From Actinocatenispora rupis (GTDB lineage Bacteria; Actinomycetota; Actinomycetes; Mycobacteriales; Micromonosporaceae): a stretch of 64,000 bases of DNA. The notes beneath the pieces are model-generated. The model was not told the origin of the DNA. It made no database searches and was given only the letters and a program-made list of their open reading frames with translations. Positions 63,301-64,000 of this stretch are shown here, in pieces. A program made the position numbers and the translations under genes. The stretch's first letter is position 1. Each line of letters begins with the position of its first letter. The stretch covers positions 186,001 through 250,000 of the forward strand of contig NZ_BOMB01000019.1 in assembly GCF_016861975.1 (NCBI RefSeq), written 5' to 3'.

Positions 63301-64000
63301 CTACCCGGCGGCCGTGAGGTACGTGGCGACAGCGTCCCGTTCGGCCGCGAGCGCCGCGCTCACGTCCGCCGGCAGCGGCGCGAACGGCTCCACGACGGGC
63401 GTTCCGGCCTGCCTGCTCCAGGTGCCGACGGCCAGCCCGTCGGCGAGAACGGTCGGCCGCAGCTGGCCGCCGCCCGGCCACACCCGCCGCCGGTACGGCT
63501 CGGGCACCGACAGCGTCCGGTCCCGGTAGCCGAGCAGGTACCCGTCGTACGCCGGCAGCAGCCGTACGTCCGGGCCGTCCGGTACGTCGGGGTCCGGTGG
63601 GGCGGTCGTCTGCCGCCACGCGGCGCGGGCGATGCCGGCGGGCAGACCCGACCAGGCGGCGAAGTCCGCCGGGCCGGCCGGGCCGTACCCGTGGCGGTAG
63701 CGGACCGCCAGTTCCACCACCGGATCCTCGGGTACGCGGCCGGGCGTTGGCAGCCAGTCCCCGGCCAGCACGTACGTCGCGTCGTCGGCGCGGAACGGCC
63801 CGTGGCAGACCAGCCCACGAAGCGCCGCGTGCCGGATCGCGTGGAACGGCGCCTGCCCGTCCGGCCCGATCCCGATGCCGGCCAGGTGCCCGGTCAGCTC
63901 GGCGCGGGTCAGCGGTCCGTTCGCGAGTACGCGGGTGATCAGGTGGTCGGCGCGGGCCAGCAGGTCCGCGTCGAGGCCGAGCTGCGCGCACCGGCCGGCG
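63301..64000 (-). CDS. winged-helix DNA-binding protein (AlkZ/HTH_42-like), start outside window
   Basis: At least 233 codons open to the window edge. DADLLARADHLITRVLANGP LTRAEL and HAALRGLVCHGPFRADDATY VLAGDW match the crosslink-glycosylase AlkZ-like family, and LLPAYDGYLLGYRDR is the conserved middle part. Members resolve DNA alkylation or crosslinks, often those made by the producer's own antibiotic. The stop TAG is at 63301. It is the first gene of the unit ending in the methyltransferase. Confidence 0.8.
   Translation of the reverse strand, partial: AGRCAQLGLDADLLARADHLITRVLANGPLTRAELTGHLAGIGIGPDGQAPFHAIRHAALRGLVCHGPFRADDATYVLAGDWLPTPGRVPEDPVVELAVRYRHGYGPAGPADFAAWSGLPAGIARAAWRQTTAPPDPDVPDGPDVRLLPAYDGYLLGYRDRTLSVPEPYRRRVWPGGGQLRPTVLADGLAVGTWSRQAGTPVVEPFAPLPADVSAALAAERDAVATYLTAAG

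Overview
The window is about 70% GC DNA with GTG/TTG starts, many start-codon-adjacent -10 hexamers (leaderless transcripts) and a gene order pgsA-like / DUF881 / sbp / DUF881 / gcvH / garA / ftsR / bifunctional nuclease / merR / gcvP that matches the Rv1822-Rv1832 block of Mycobacterium. Together with F420-dependent chemistry, a DUF5999 protein and very frequent GTAC tetramers in coding DNA, this points to a high-GC actinobacterium, most likely Micromonosporaceae. The genus is a guess (Actinocatenispora-like) that cannot be proved from this stretch.

Layout. 1-9.3 kb: end of a beta-propeller protein, a divergent MFS exporter/LysR pair with an LTTR box, then two ABC transporter operons (drug/lantibiotic type and MacB/FtsX type) divergent from a NarL-type two-component system. 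9.3-16.2 kb: F420 reductase, YnfA-like protein, a frameshifted DUF2231 membrane protein ahead of an MprAB-like two-component system, two membrane proteins and a LuxR-type regulator. 16.4-25.4 kb: membrane proteins, phosphoribosyltransferase, an EamA/MarR pair with twin 18-bp operators, kinase, acyltransferase, a tandem repeat block and a second NarL-type two-component system. 25.9-35.7 kb: tRNA-Pro(GGG) and the conserved glycine-cleavage/cell-envelope block, with a tandem glycine riboswitch in front of gcvP; this block is clearly richer in G- and T-ending codons than its neighbours. 35.7-46.4 kb: DUF5999, a von Willebrand A protein with an EF-hand-like loop, DUF6319, a frameshifted gluconate permease, a coiled-coil protein, and several small regulator/enzyme pairs.

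46.4-64 kb is accessory in character: a TetR gene with an operator almost identical to Tn10 tetO, a truncated oxidoreductase, a resolvase remnant, an aminoglycoside-phosphotransferase-like gene with no canonical start codon, an AT-rich island, a rifampicin monooxygenase (rox) gene, a putative AbiEii-type toxin pair, and several VOC/SRPBCC/ArsR/MarR/TetR regulator-enzyme pairs.

The most interesting pattern is in the last 12 kb. Three drug-defence-type genes (rox, a single-chain ABC exporter, and a HemK-like methyltransferase) are each preceded by a strong Shine-Dalgarno sequence, a short peptide ORF and then a hairpin just before the structural gene. That is the layout of ribosome-mediated attenuation. 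It is inferred from sequence only; the annotation separates what is seen from what is inferred.
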